A stretch of DNA of 33,619 nt from Anaerolineaceae bacterium UBA5365 (lineage in GTDB: Bacteria > Chloroflexota > Anaerolineae > Anaerolineales > Anaerolineaceae). How positions within the stretch are numbered: the stretch's first letter is position 1; each line of letters opens with the position of its first letter. The notes beneath the pieces were generated by a model that was not told where the DNA came from, did no database searches, and saw only the letters and a program-made list of their open reading frames with translations. A program made the position numbers and the translations under genes. The stretch spans positions 1 to 33,619 of the forward strand of contig DHPL01000055.1 of assembly GCA_002407905.1 (NCBI GenBank). The letters are read 5' to 3'. Below are positions 8,623 through 15,614 of this stretch, one piece after another.

Positions 8623-9891
8623 TTATAGTTGGCTTTTGCCAGCAATCGGTTTTACATAAACTTTGGCGATGCGCCGGGCGAGGAAAAGCGAAGTGATCTG
8701 CGCCGCCAGCATCACCCAGAAAATGGTCGGGATCTGCCAGCGGATCGAAACAAAGGAGCCCGCCAGCGGCGCGATGAACCAGCCCAGGTTGTAGACCAGG
8801 GCGTTGTACCCAAACAGTGCTCCGCGGTGGTTGCTATCCACGCGTTCTGCCAGGATGGCGGTCATGGTTGGTTCGATGGCTCCGACCATAAAGCCGTAGA
8901 GCACATACAGGATCGCGAAGGGCCAAAAACCAGGGATGAGGATGATAAAGATTAATACGGCTACAGCGCCGGTGAGCATCCAGGTGCTGAAACGGGCCTT
9001 GCCGATCCGTTCAGCATAGCGCGGCAGGGTCATTCCTGCCAGTGCTGAAGCCACGCTGAAAAGCATATTCACCAGCCCGGTGACGAACAAAATGCCCTGG
9101 GTGCCATAGATCATCTCCAGATGCAGTGCCAGGAAGGGCCCAAAAATCGTCCCGGAAAAGCGGTACAAAAAGAGCAGGGCCAGGATGTAGCCGGCGACAA
9201 GCAGAGCGTCTTTGAAGGTAAAAGGCAAATGACGTACGTCGCCGCTGCCAACCGCGCTAATGCTATGCCGGCGCTCCGCACGGGAAAAACCGGGTTCCTT
9301 GAGCAATACCGTGCAGGCCAGCGCCGTCAGCAAAGTGAGCCCGCCGCTGATCCAAAAAGTTTGCCGGTACCCCAGAGAGGCAGCCAGAAAGCCGCCCACG
9401 GCCGGGCCTAGTGAAACACCAATAAAGTTTGCGGAACTTAAAAACCCCAGTGCCCGCCCCATTTTGTCTTCGGGGGTATTAGCCGCCACGAAAGTGCTGG
9501 AGGCGATCACCGTCCCGGTGACCATGCCTTGGGTGATGCGCGCGATGAGCAGCCAGAAAGGGGTAGGCGCCAGGCCCATCAGGGTGAGCAGGACCGCGCT
9601 GGCGTACTGGCTGCGTAAAACCATCAGCTTACGCCCGTATTTGTCCGAGATTCTGCCCCAAATTGGGGCGAAAATCGCCATCGTCAGCCCAGGGGCCATC
9701 GAGAGCAGCCCTACCCAGAACTTGACCTCGTTCCCATCGCTTACGCCCATCTCGCGCACAAAAAATGCCAAAAACGGCAGGGCCAGGCTGTAGCTCATCT
9801 GGGAAACCACCTGCACCACCCAGAGGGTGATCAGGTTCTGTTTCCAATAAGGATGCGCGGGGTTGACGGGTGCCGGGTTTTCCTGGAGCAT
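8623..9891 (-). CDS. MFS transporter, copy A
   Basis: A 422-residue major facilitator, close paralogue of the next gene: 'HPYWKQNLITLWVVQVVSQMSYSLALPFLAFF' at the N-terminus, the loop motif 'GRISDKYGRKLMVLRSQ', and matching helices throughout, including 'MTAILAERV...RGALFGYNA' in the second half. The ATG at 9891 is preferred over an upstream start 12 codons earlier; GGAGG lies about 12 nt before it, a rather long spacing. It is the first gene of the MFS-MFS-amidohydrolase-amidohydrolase cluster; the preceding terminator suggests a promoter between 9892 and 9980. Confidence 0.85.
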   Translation of the reverse strand: MLQENPAPVNPAHPYWKQNLITLWVVQVVSQMSYSLALPFLAFFVREMGVSDGNEVKFWVGLLSMAPGLTMAIFAPIWGRISDKYGRKLMVLRSQYASAVLLTLMGLAPTPFWLLIARITQGMVTGTVIASSTFVAANTPEDKMGRALGFLSSANFIGVSLGPAVGGFLAASLGYRQTFWISGGLTLLTALACTVLLKEPGFSRAERRHSISAVGSGDVRHLPFTFKDALLVAGYILALLFLYRFSGTIFGPFLALHLEMIYGTQGILFVTGLVNMLFSVASALAGMTLPRYAERIGKARFSTWMLTGAVAVLIFIILIPGFWPFAILYVLYGFMVGAIEPTMTAILAERVDSNHRGALFGYNALVYNLGWFIAPLAGSFVSIRWQIPTIFWVMLAAQITSLFLARRIAKVYVKPIAGKSQL

Positions 9892-9984
9892 GCGGGCTAT
9901 TATCCTCCAAAGCCCTTGCCGAGGCAATCATTTAGCTCAAATATCTGCATCTGAAATGGTTTTCCTGGCATGGGTTTAATGCCC

Positions 9985-10019
9985 ATAAAAAAAACAGACG
10001 CGCTGCGCCTGTTTTTATA
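9985..10019 (-). terminator. Rho-independent terminator of the GNAT gene
   Basis: Inverted repeat AAAAACAG...CTGTTTTT with an inner CGC/GCG stem and a 3-nt loop; one A-C mismatch. Minus-strand reading gives a stem followed by eight T. The flanking A- and T-runs make it potentially bidirectional. A second inverted repeat, GCGGGCA / TGCCCGC (10030-10054), lies between it and the gene. Confidence 0.75.
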
Positions 10020-10072
10020 ACTGGCCTGCGCGGGCAGGCTTGGGGCGTGCCCGCGATGGAGGAAAAAGGCCC

Positions 10073-10357
10073 TTAGCCTTTGTAGATCAGGTCAGCGTAA
10101 TGCGGGTTGCCTTCCAGTGCCCGGGCGGCATAAGGGCAGGTTGGCTTCAACTTCACGCCGGCTTCCCTTGCGGCCATCACCACCGTTTCGATCAAACGGG
10201 CCGCAAGCTGCTGCCCGCGGTGAGCGGGGTCCACACCTGTATGTGTGATGTCCCAATAGCCATCCTCCCGGATGATCGTGGCCTCGCCTACTTCCTCGCC
10301 ATCATCGGCCCTGGCAATCGCCCGGTCCTGGTCTTCTGCGAATTCAAACGTGTACAT
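10073..10357 (-). CDS. Small GNAT-family acetyltransferase (COG2388 type)
   Basis: A 94-residue protein of the minimal GNAT family (YjdJ-like). It shows the central beta strands 'EEVGEATIIREDGYWDITHTGVDPAHRGQQLAARLIETVV', with HRGQQLA as the acetyl-CoA pyrophosphate loop, and the C-terminal 'LKPTCPYA' strand where a cysteine is typical of this subfamily. ATG at 10357 is preceded by AAGGAGAAGAAT, so the 11-codon longer frame was rejected. Monocistronic, with its own terminator. Targets of this subfamily are not known. Confidence 0.85.
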   Translation of the reverse strand: MYTFEFAEDQDRAIARADDGEEVGEATIIREDGYWDITHTGVDPAHRGQQLAARLIETVVMAAREAGVKLKPTCPYAARALEGNPHYADLIYKG

Positions 10358-10447
10358 ATTCTTCTCCTTAATTAGGATAATTGTACACATTCAGCTTGTG
10401 TAAACAGCTCACTGTCAATGCTTATCCAAGCAAATAGGCAGAGTATC

Positions 10448-11446
10448 CTAGTTCGGAGCACTGGATTTGGGCTGGACGGATGGCCTGGGCACAGGGGCTA
10501 AGGCCAGCAAAATCACCGCCGCCAGGATGAGGGTGCTGCCGATGATACCTCGGGTGCTCAGGGCTTCCTGGAAATAAATTACGCCAACAACCAGGCTGGT
10601 CAGCGGTTCGAAGGTGCTGAGCAAAGCAGCGTTTGCCGGCCCAACCCGTTTGATGCCCATCTGGAAAAGAAATACACTCGCCACTGAGATGATCAATCCC
10701 AGCCCCGCGGCCGCCAGCCATCCAATGCCACTAAGCTGCCAGCGCACACCGCCAAATAATTTTTGGAGCAGGAAACTCAGGATGGCGCCAAAGAGGTTGA
10801 GGTAAAAAAGCAATTGCAACGGGCTTAACTGGCGCAGGCTGCTGCGCGCTATAGCCAGGATATAAAAGGTATAGGAAACACCGGATAAAAAGGCCAGGAG
10901 AACGCCGGCCAGGCTGCCGCTGCCCTCTCCATTGAAGCACAATGCCACCCCGATCAGGCTGAGGCATAAACTGAGCACCTGGACCTTGCCTGGCCGTTCC
11001 CGGAAGAAAAGAATACTGGCAAGAATGACCAGGGCAGGATACACAAAGTGCACAATGGTTGCCATCCCGCTGGGGATAAATGGGTAGGAAGAGTAGAGCA
11101 GTAAGGCCGTAGCCCCGTAACCGAGAAAGCTGACGAGGAGGGCATCTTTTAACTGGTTTTTCTGCAGCTTAAAAGGCTGGCCCCGCAATATTCCTGCCAG
11201 CAGTAAAACCGCAGCCGCGATGCTGTAGCGCAGGAACACCGCTGTGATAGCGTTGCCGCCTGCGGCGTAGACCGCCTTGGTCATCACCGGCATCAACCCG
11301 AAGAGCACTGCCGAAGCGATCACGGCAATATATCCAGAAGTTTTAGCCCTGCCTTCCCCAATTGCTTCTTGATCCACGTGCAGTATTGTAAGAGCGTTTT
11401 GGAGGAATGGAGTACCGAAAATCTTACCAACTAGAAAATGCAACAT
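10448..11446 (-). CDS. DMT/EamA-family transporter
   Basis: About 332 residues with ten predicted helices arranged as two EamA repeats; the second begins near 'SLAGVLLAFLSGVSYTFYILAIARSS'. Repeats end in 'GMATIVHFVYPALVILASILFFRERP' and 'GPANAALLSTFEPLTSLVVGVIYFQEALS', the usual EamA pattern with a proline and a glutamate at the end of helices 4 and 9. The start is uncertain: the ATG at 11446 and a GTG about 23 codons later are both possible and neither has a good ribosome site; a TTG at 11455 lies inside a terminator. Likely exports small metabolites such as amino acids. Confidence 0.85.
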   Translation of the reverse strand: MLHFLVGKIFGTPFLQNALTILHVDQEAIGEGRAKTSGYIAVIASAVLFGLMPVMTKAVYAAGGNAITAVFLRYSIAAAVLLLAGILRGQPFKLQKNQLKDALLVSFLGYGATALLLYSSYPFIPSGMATIVHFVYPALVILASILFFRERPGKVQVLSLCLSLIGVALCFNGEGSGSLAGVLLAFLSGVSYTFYILAIARSSLRQLSPLQLLFYLNLFGAILSFLLQKLFGGVRWQLSGIGWLAAAGLGLIISVASVFLFQMGIKRVGPANAALLSTFEPLTSLVVGVIYFQEALSTRGIIGSTLILAAVILLALAPVPRPSVQPKSSAPN

Positions 11447-11456
11447 GCCAAGCAAA

Positions 11457-11481
11457 ACGGCTGAGCAGAAGGCCCAGCCGT
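11457..11481 (-). terminator. Probable terminator of the DsrE-like gene
   Basis: Stem ACGGCTG / CAGCCGT (7 bp) with an 11-nt loop, followed on the minus strand by TTTTGCTT. It lies between the DsrE-like gene and the EamA gene. The U-tract is short. Confidence 0.5.
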
Positions 11482-11576
11482 CATTGGTTTTGAGCTTTGG
11501 TTAGCAGTTCAGCTGGCTTTCAATGAATGAACGGCATAGGCCAGGCAGGGGTTTACGCTTGGATGCCAGCGAACCT

Positions 11577-11915
11577 CTACATGCTAATTACGCTATAGCC
11601 ATCCTGAACGTAAGGTTTCATCCCCGCGTGGCCGAACATATCTTCCAGCATGGGCAGGCCCAAATCTTTGACTTCATCATAAACGTCCAGGGCCTTGGAG
11701 CAGGCCAGGCAGATCCCCGCGATGAGGTCCAGCTCCCGGGCCTTACGGTAGATCGGGTTATTCTCAGTTTCCAGGATGGGCAGGAGCTTCACGCTGGCTC
11801 CTTCAAAGATGAGCTTCACCTCCACGCCGGCAGCGGCCAGGTCTACCGCGTTCATCAAAACGTGCTGGAAGCACATCTTTTCCCCGGTCATCGCGTAAAA
11901 AAGGATCTTGGTCAT
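11577..11915 (-). CDS. DsrE/DsrF-like small protein
   Basis: A 112-residue protein of the DsrE-like alpha/beta fold: strand 'TKILFYAMTGEKMCFQHVLMNAVDL', strand 'VEVKLIFEGASVKLL', and the 'LIAGICLACSKALDVYDEVKDLGLPML' segment that holds the CLAC cysteines. Start ATG has an excellent GAGGAGGAAAA upstream. DsrE proteins take part in sulfur relay or are of unknown function; no dsr or tus genes are next to it, so I do not assign a pathway. Confidence 0.8.
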   Translation of the reverse strand: MTKILFYAMTGEKMCFQHVLMNAVDLAAAGVEVKLIFEGASVKLLPILETENNPIYRKARELDLIAGICLACSKALDVYDEVKDLGLPMLEDMFGHAGMKPYVQDGYSVISM

Positions 11916-12152
11916 TTTTCCTCCTCAGTCTGGACATTGCGTTGTTTCCGCGCGGCATAAATCTGCGCTTTCTTTTAATAAACCAACAGCCCCATGTGCT
12001 GGTACCAGTATAACGGCATTCATTTTATAGTAGCTACGACTGGGGCGGGCCAGGCACCACAACAGGGCCCGTGCAAAAACTTCAGGAATTCTTAAGTATT
12101 AACTTAGGCTTTAGAAAGGTTCCTTGCTTTTCCTTTCCTTGTGGAGGTAGGT

Positions 12153-13712
12153 ATGCAGAAAAACAGGAACTTGGCTTATTACATTGTTTCATTCTTGATC
12201 GGCTTGGGGTTGATCGCTTTGGTCGCGCTCCTGGAAGGCGGGGGCAGCATGGAGCGCTTCCACATCGGCTACGCCGGCGCCTATTGGATGCTCCTCCCGC
12301 TGCCGCTGGGTTTGGTGTCCAATGCTTTGGCGGGCAGGTATTTCCCCCGTTCAGGCGAGCCGATCCCCAGCCAAAACAGCCGCTTTCTTAAGGCAGGCCT
12401 TGCCTGCGGGGCCCTGGCACAATTGGGGCTCTTTGCTTATACCGTACTTTTTTCGATCAACAGCCTTCCCAGGGTCTTGCTAGGTTCCGCGGTGTTCATG
12501 CTTGGCGTCCTGATCCTGATGGCCTTCGCGGCCATCCTCCGGCGCGGAACTGCCAGGTGGCTTAGCTGGGTGCTGATGGTCCTCTTTACCATCTTTGGGC
12601 TCATCCGGGGCCTGGTCTACATCATTACCGGTAACATAGGCGGCATCCCTGGTACGCTCGGCAGCATTGCCGTCCGTCTCTCGCCGCCCTTATCCCGCCT
12701 TGCCTTCCTGGCAAAGGACATTGCTGCCGGCAGCAGCATTGACCCTCTGCGCTTCCTCCTGCCCATCGCCTACCTGATCGTCCTTTTGCTTTTGCTCGCG
12801 GCAGTCTCAACCGAAGGCGGTTGGCTGAAGCGCTCCCTGCTCGCTGCCGGCGCCTTGCTCCTGCTGGTCTTCAGCACCGGTTATTCAAATCATCGCGTGG
12901 ATGCCCTCACCCTGCAGGCTTTTGACAATGCCATGGCCCTCACGGACAACGACGCCATATGGCCGGGTTTCGCCATGCGCGATATCCAATTCGCCGTGCG
13001 CGACGGCAAGGGCGAGATCTACTTCCAGGATGGCAGCCAGCCGGTTTACGGCCCGGAATCAATCGATGTTCTGGCGTACACTGCCACGCTGGCCGATGGC
13101 AAGCCCACCCTGCACGTGCTGGGCTATGAAGAAACCCGGGCACTCCAGGACCCTCTGGCCATCCTCCGCCCGGAAGCGGCCGAAGACCTCTATGTGTCCA
13201 TCCTGACCCATGAGGCCTTTCATGGTTTTCAGTTCACCCAACTGGGCGATCCGCTGGAAAACGAGAGCCTGAGCCAAATGCAAGCTTACGAAAGCCTGGG
13301 TGCTGCTTTGAATGCCATGCCGGAGTACAACCAGGCCTGGGACGCGGAATTGTTGGCGGCTTATCACTTCCTGGAAGGTGAAGCGGCGTTGAGCGCGTAT
13401 TTAGCTGCCCGGGACGCGCGTGAAGCAATCGAAAAGGTGAATTTAAGCCCGAAAGATTTTGAGACCTACCGGCAGAGCCAGGCGATCATGGAGCGCATCG
13501 AAGGTACTGCCCGCTACGTGGAATTGCTCAGCCTGCCTGGGGATCCCCGCACTCACGGCCTCTACCAGCGCCTCCAGACCGGCGCCACGAGCCCAGAGCG
13601 CTACTATACCTCCGGAATGGCCCGCGCTCTCATCCTGGACCAGATCGCCCCGGCATGGAAGCAAAGCTATAGCTTTCTGGAAGACCTGAACCTGGAGCAG
13701 CCAAAACACTAG
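12153..13712 (+). CDS. Polytopic membrane protein with HExxH zinc-protease-like domain
   Basis: A 519-residue protein starting at 12153, where GGAGGT lies five bases before the ATG. About seven hydrophobic segments fill residues 5-245 (for example 'LAYYIVSFLIGLGLIALVALL' start and 'PIAYLIVLLLLLAAV' end). The rest is soluble and probably extracytoplasmic. It carries HEAFHGFQF (H353, E354, H357), a gluzincin-like zinc motif, and EGE (E408, E410) in a helix about 50 residues on, a suitable third ligand. I do not recognise the family. The gene runs convergent to wtpB with a gap of only about 20 bp and no obvious terminator. Confidence 0.75.
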   Translation: MQKNRNLAYYIVSFLIGLGLIALVALLEGGGSMERFHIGYAGAYWMLLPLPLGLVSNALAGRYFPRSGEPIPSQNSRFLKAGLACGALAQLGLFAYTVLFSINSLPRVLLGSAVFMLGVLILMAFAAILRRGTARWLSWVLMVLFTIFGLIRGLVYIITGNIGGIPGTLGSIAVRLSPPLSRLAFLAKDIAAGSSIDPLRFLLPIAYLIVLLLLLAAVSTEGGWLKRSLLAAGALLLLVFSTGYSNHRVDALTLQAFDNAMALTDNDAIWPGFAMRDIQFAVRDGKGEIYFQDGSQPVYGPESIDVLAYTATLADGKPTLHVLGYEETRALQDPLAILRPEAAEDLYVSILTHEAFHGFQFTQLGDPLENESLSQMQAYESLGAALNAMPEYNQAWDAELLAAYHFLEGEAALSAYLAARDAREAIEKVNLSPKDFETYRQSQAIMERIEGTARYVELLSLPGDPRTHGLYQRLQTGATSPERYYTSGMARALILDQIAPAWKQSYSFLEDLNLEQPKH

Positions 13713-13733
13713 CAAAGCCTTAAAGCGGCCCGC

Positions 13734-14513
13734 TCAGCGATCGATAGAATTAGCCAAATAGCGTACGATCCCGAATAAAACCAGGATCAGAAAAATCCAC
13801 AATGCGGTGATGGGGGTTGCCGCGGCCAGGCCTAAGCCCTGAAAGCGCTCAAAGATCAGCACCGGGATGATCTTGGGGCTGTAGGCCAAAATCATCACCG
13901 CCCCAAACTCGCTGATGCCGCGCGCCCACATGGTGATCGCCCCGCTGAGCACACCCCGCCAGGCGAGCGGGAGCGTGACCTTCCAGAAGACCTCCCAGGG
14001 GCTGGCCCCATCCACCCGGGCGGAATGCTCGATCTCCGGGGCCACCGCCGCGAAGGCATCGCGGGCGGCATTGATCAGGAGGGGCAGGCTTACGAAGAGC
14101 ATCCCCAAAACTATTCCGGCAGGCCGGTCGCTGAAGACCAGCCCCAGCCTGGAGAGCGGCCCGCCCAAGAGCCCCTTGCGTCCAAAAACCAATAACAAAG
14201 CAATACCGGCCGCGCTGTGCGGGATCACCAGGGGCAGGTCAATGATGCTTTCAAAAATGGCTTTTCCCCGGAACTTAAACCTGGCCAGCAGATAGGCCGC
14301 GGGCAGGCCAATGAGCAAACCGATGCAGGTGGCGGCAGCCCCGGCGCTGAGCGTCAGGCCGATGGACCGGGCCACCTGTTCATCTGACAAACTGAGGGCT
14401 AGCTGGCTTGCGCTGGTGGATAGAAAGGTCATCACAAGCGGCAGCACGATGAGCAAAATCACCAGGCTGAAACCGATCGCAAAGCCTGGCGGCAACTTTT
14501 GCTCCTTCATCAC
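13734..14513 (-). CDS. wtpB: Tungstate/molybdate ABC transporter permease (WtpB-like)
   Basis: A 259-residue inner-membrane subunit with about six helices. The EAA loop that contacts the ATPase is clear at residues about 160-184 ('EIEHSARVDGASPWEVFWKVTLP'-like, G at the conserved place). The helix 'IDLPLVIPHSAAGIALLLVFG' is typical of the ModB/WtpB/CysT group. Its ATG overlaps the TGA of wtpA by four bases (ATGA), so the two are translationally coupled. No ATP-binding subunit (WtpC) follows; the next gene is convergent. The ATPase must be encoded elsewhere. Confidence 0.85.
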   Translation of the reverse strand: MMKEQKLPPGFAIGFSLVILLIVLPLVMTFLSTSASQLALSLSDEQVARSIGLTLSAGAAATCIGLLIGLPAAYLLARFKFRGKAIFESIIDLPLVIPHSAAGIALLLVFGRKGLLGGPLSRLGLVFSDRPAGIVLGMLFVSLPLLINAARDAFAAVAPEIEHSARVDGASPWEVFWKVTLPLAWRGVLSGAITMWARGISEFGAVMILAYSPKIIPVLIFERFQGLGLAAATPITALWIFLILVLFGIVRYLANSIDR

Positions 14514-15568
14514 CCCGTCATCTCCTGGAGGGCAGGCGGCAGTAGCTCAGGATGATCCACAGTCATTGGCAGGATCAGCGGATGATAATTGTCCTGCATC
14601 ACCTTCTGACCGGCCTCACTATAGAGGAACTGGATAAAGCGCGTTGCCGCGTCCGGGTTTGGCGCGCTGCTCGGGATGGTCAGGCCGTAGCGGATCAGTT
14701 CGCCCTTGAATACTGGGTCTACCGTTTTGAAGCGTTTGAAATCCAGCCGCACGGTCACGCTGGCGTAATCCGCCTCAAAATCCGGGTTACCCAGGTTGAG
14801 GCTATCGGGCAATTCCAGGCGTTCAAAACCATGCTGGCGAATCACGGAATCATATTCAAAGGCGTAGTCTACCTCGCCGGATTGCAGCAGGGCAATGAGC
14901 GCCACGCTGGATCCGCGCATCATGATCCGGCTATCGGCTGTGGTTTCCAGCAGTTCCGGGATGCGGATGATTTGTTGGTCCCCAAGGTCAATCAGGCGCA
15001 CCGGGCGCTGAAATTGATCCCGCAGAAAGTCATCGAAGAGCGTTGCTTGGCCGGTCTCCTTCTGGGCGAGGGCAAAAACCATCATCATGCGATAGCCCAC
15101 GGCATCAAAACGCGGGTCGGATAGCCCCACCTTAACGTCCGGCCGGCTGAGGACCTCCCACCAGTTCTCCGCGTTGATCTCGGAGGCGTACTTGCTCTCA
15201 GGCGTGTAAGCAATCGAGAGCTTGTTGCTCGCCATGGCGATCGCCCAGTCAGCGTAGGGCTTGCCGGTGTCTGGGTCGTTCACGGCGTACATCAGCTGCG
15301 GGATCAAAGAGAGATCAGCGGTGGCGACCAGGTCGATATCCTCGTGCAGATCCGTGACATGACGCATCACCTGGATGGAGCCATGATACTCCGCCCGCAC
15401 GTCAATATCCGGGTTGGCACTCTCGAAGGCCTTTTCCAGGTCGCTGAAGGGTTTCATCAGGCTGCCGGCGGCAAACACAACCAGCGGCGTTTTTTCTTTC
15501 GGGGCGCAAGCGGAGCTGGGTAGAATTAATAGTAGCCCCGCCAGGATCAGGCAGATTAATCTTTTCAT
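14510..15568 (-). CDS. wtpA: Tungstate/molybdate-binding lipoprotein (WtpA-like)
   Basis: A 352-residue binding protein. The frame is open far upstream, but the ATG at 15568 begins a proper lipoprotein signal (hydrophobic stretch then SSAC, C21). The mature part starts 'LVVFAAGSLMKPFSDLEKAFE', the oxyanion-contacting loop seen in ModA/WtpA, and continues with 'EYHGSIQVMRHVTDL', 'DLVATADLSLIPQLM', 'NKLSIAYTPESKYA' and 'VKVGLSDPRFDAVGYR', which follow the WtpA pattern more than ModA. It should capture tungstate or molybdate outside the membrane and deliver it to WtpB. There is no clear Shine-Dalgarno; a perfect hairpin lies 13-37 bases before the start. Choice between W and Mo is not decided by sequence reading. 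Confidence 0.85.
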   Translation of the reverse strand: MKRLICLILAGLLLILPSSACAPKEKTPLVVFAAGSLMKPFSDLEKAFESANPDIDVRAEYHGSIQVMRHVTDLHEDIDLVATADLSLIPQLMYAVNDPDTGKPYADWAIAMASNKLSIAYTPESKYASEINAENWWEVLSRPDVKVGLSDPRFDAVGYRMMMVFALAQKETGQATLFDDFLRDQFQRPVRLIDLGDQQIIRIPELLETTADSRIMMRGSSVALIALLQSGEVDYAFEYDSVIRQHGFERLELPDSLNLGNPDFEADYASVTVRLDFKRFKTVDPVFKGELIRYGLTIPSSAPNPDAATRFIQFLYSEAGQKVMQDNYHPLILPMTVDHPELLPPALQEMTG

Positions 15569-15580
15569 GTTCAGATGAAA

Positions 15581-15605
15581 GAGGCAGGGGGATAACCCCT
15601 GCCTC
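15581..15605 (-). terminator. Intercistronic hairpin before wtpA (attenuator or mRNA-stabilising)
   Basis: Perfect 10-bp stem GAGGCAGGGG / CCCCTGCCTC with a 5-nt loop. It lies 10 bp after the stop of the lipoprotein gene and 13 bp before the wtpA start. The following minus-strand bases TTTCATCTG form only a weak U-tract, so partial termination or 3'-end protection of the upstream message is more likely than full termination. Confidence 0.5.
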
Positions 15606-15614
15606 TGAACCTTT

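Noticed and set aside
6105..9891. Long plus-strand frames opposite the amidohydrolase and MFS genes
   Set aside because: They are antisense shadows of high-G+C coding regions with no ribosome sites or family motifs.
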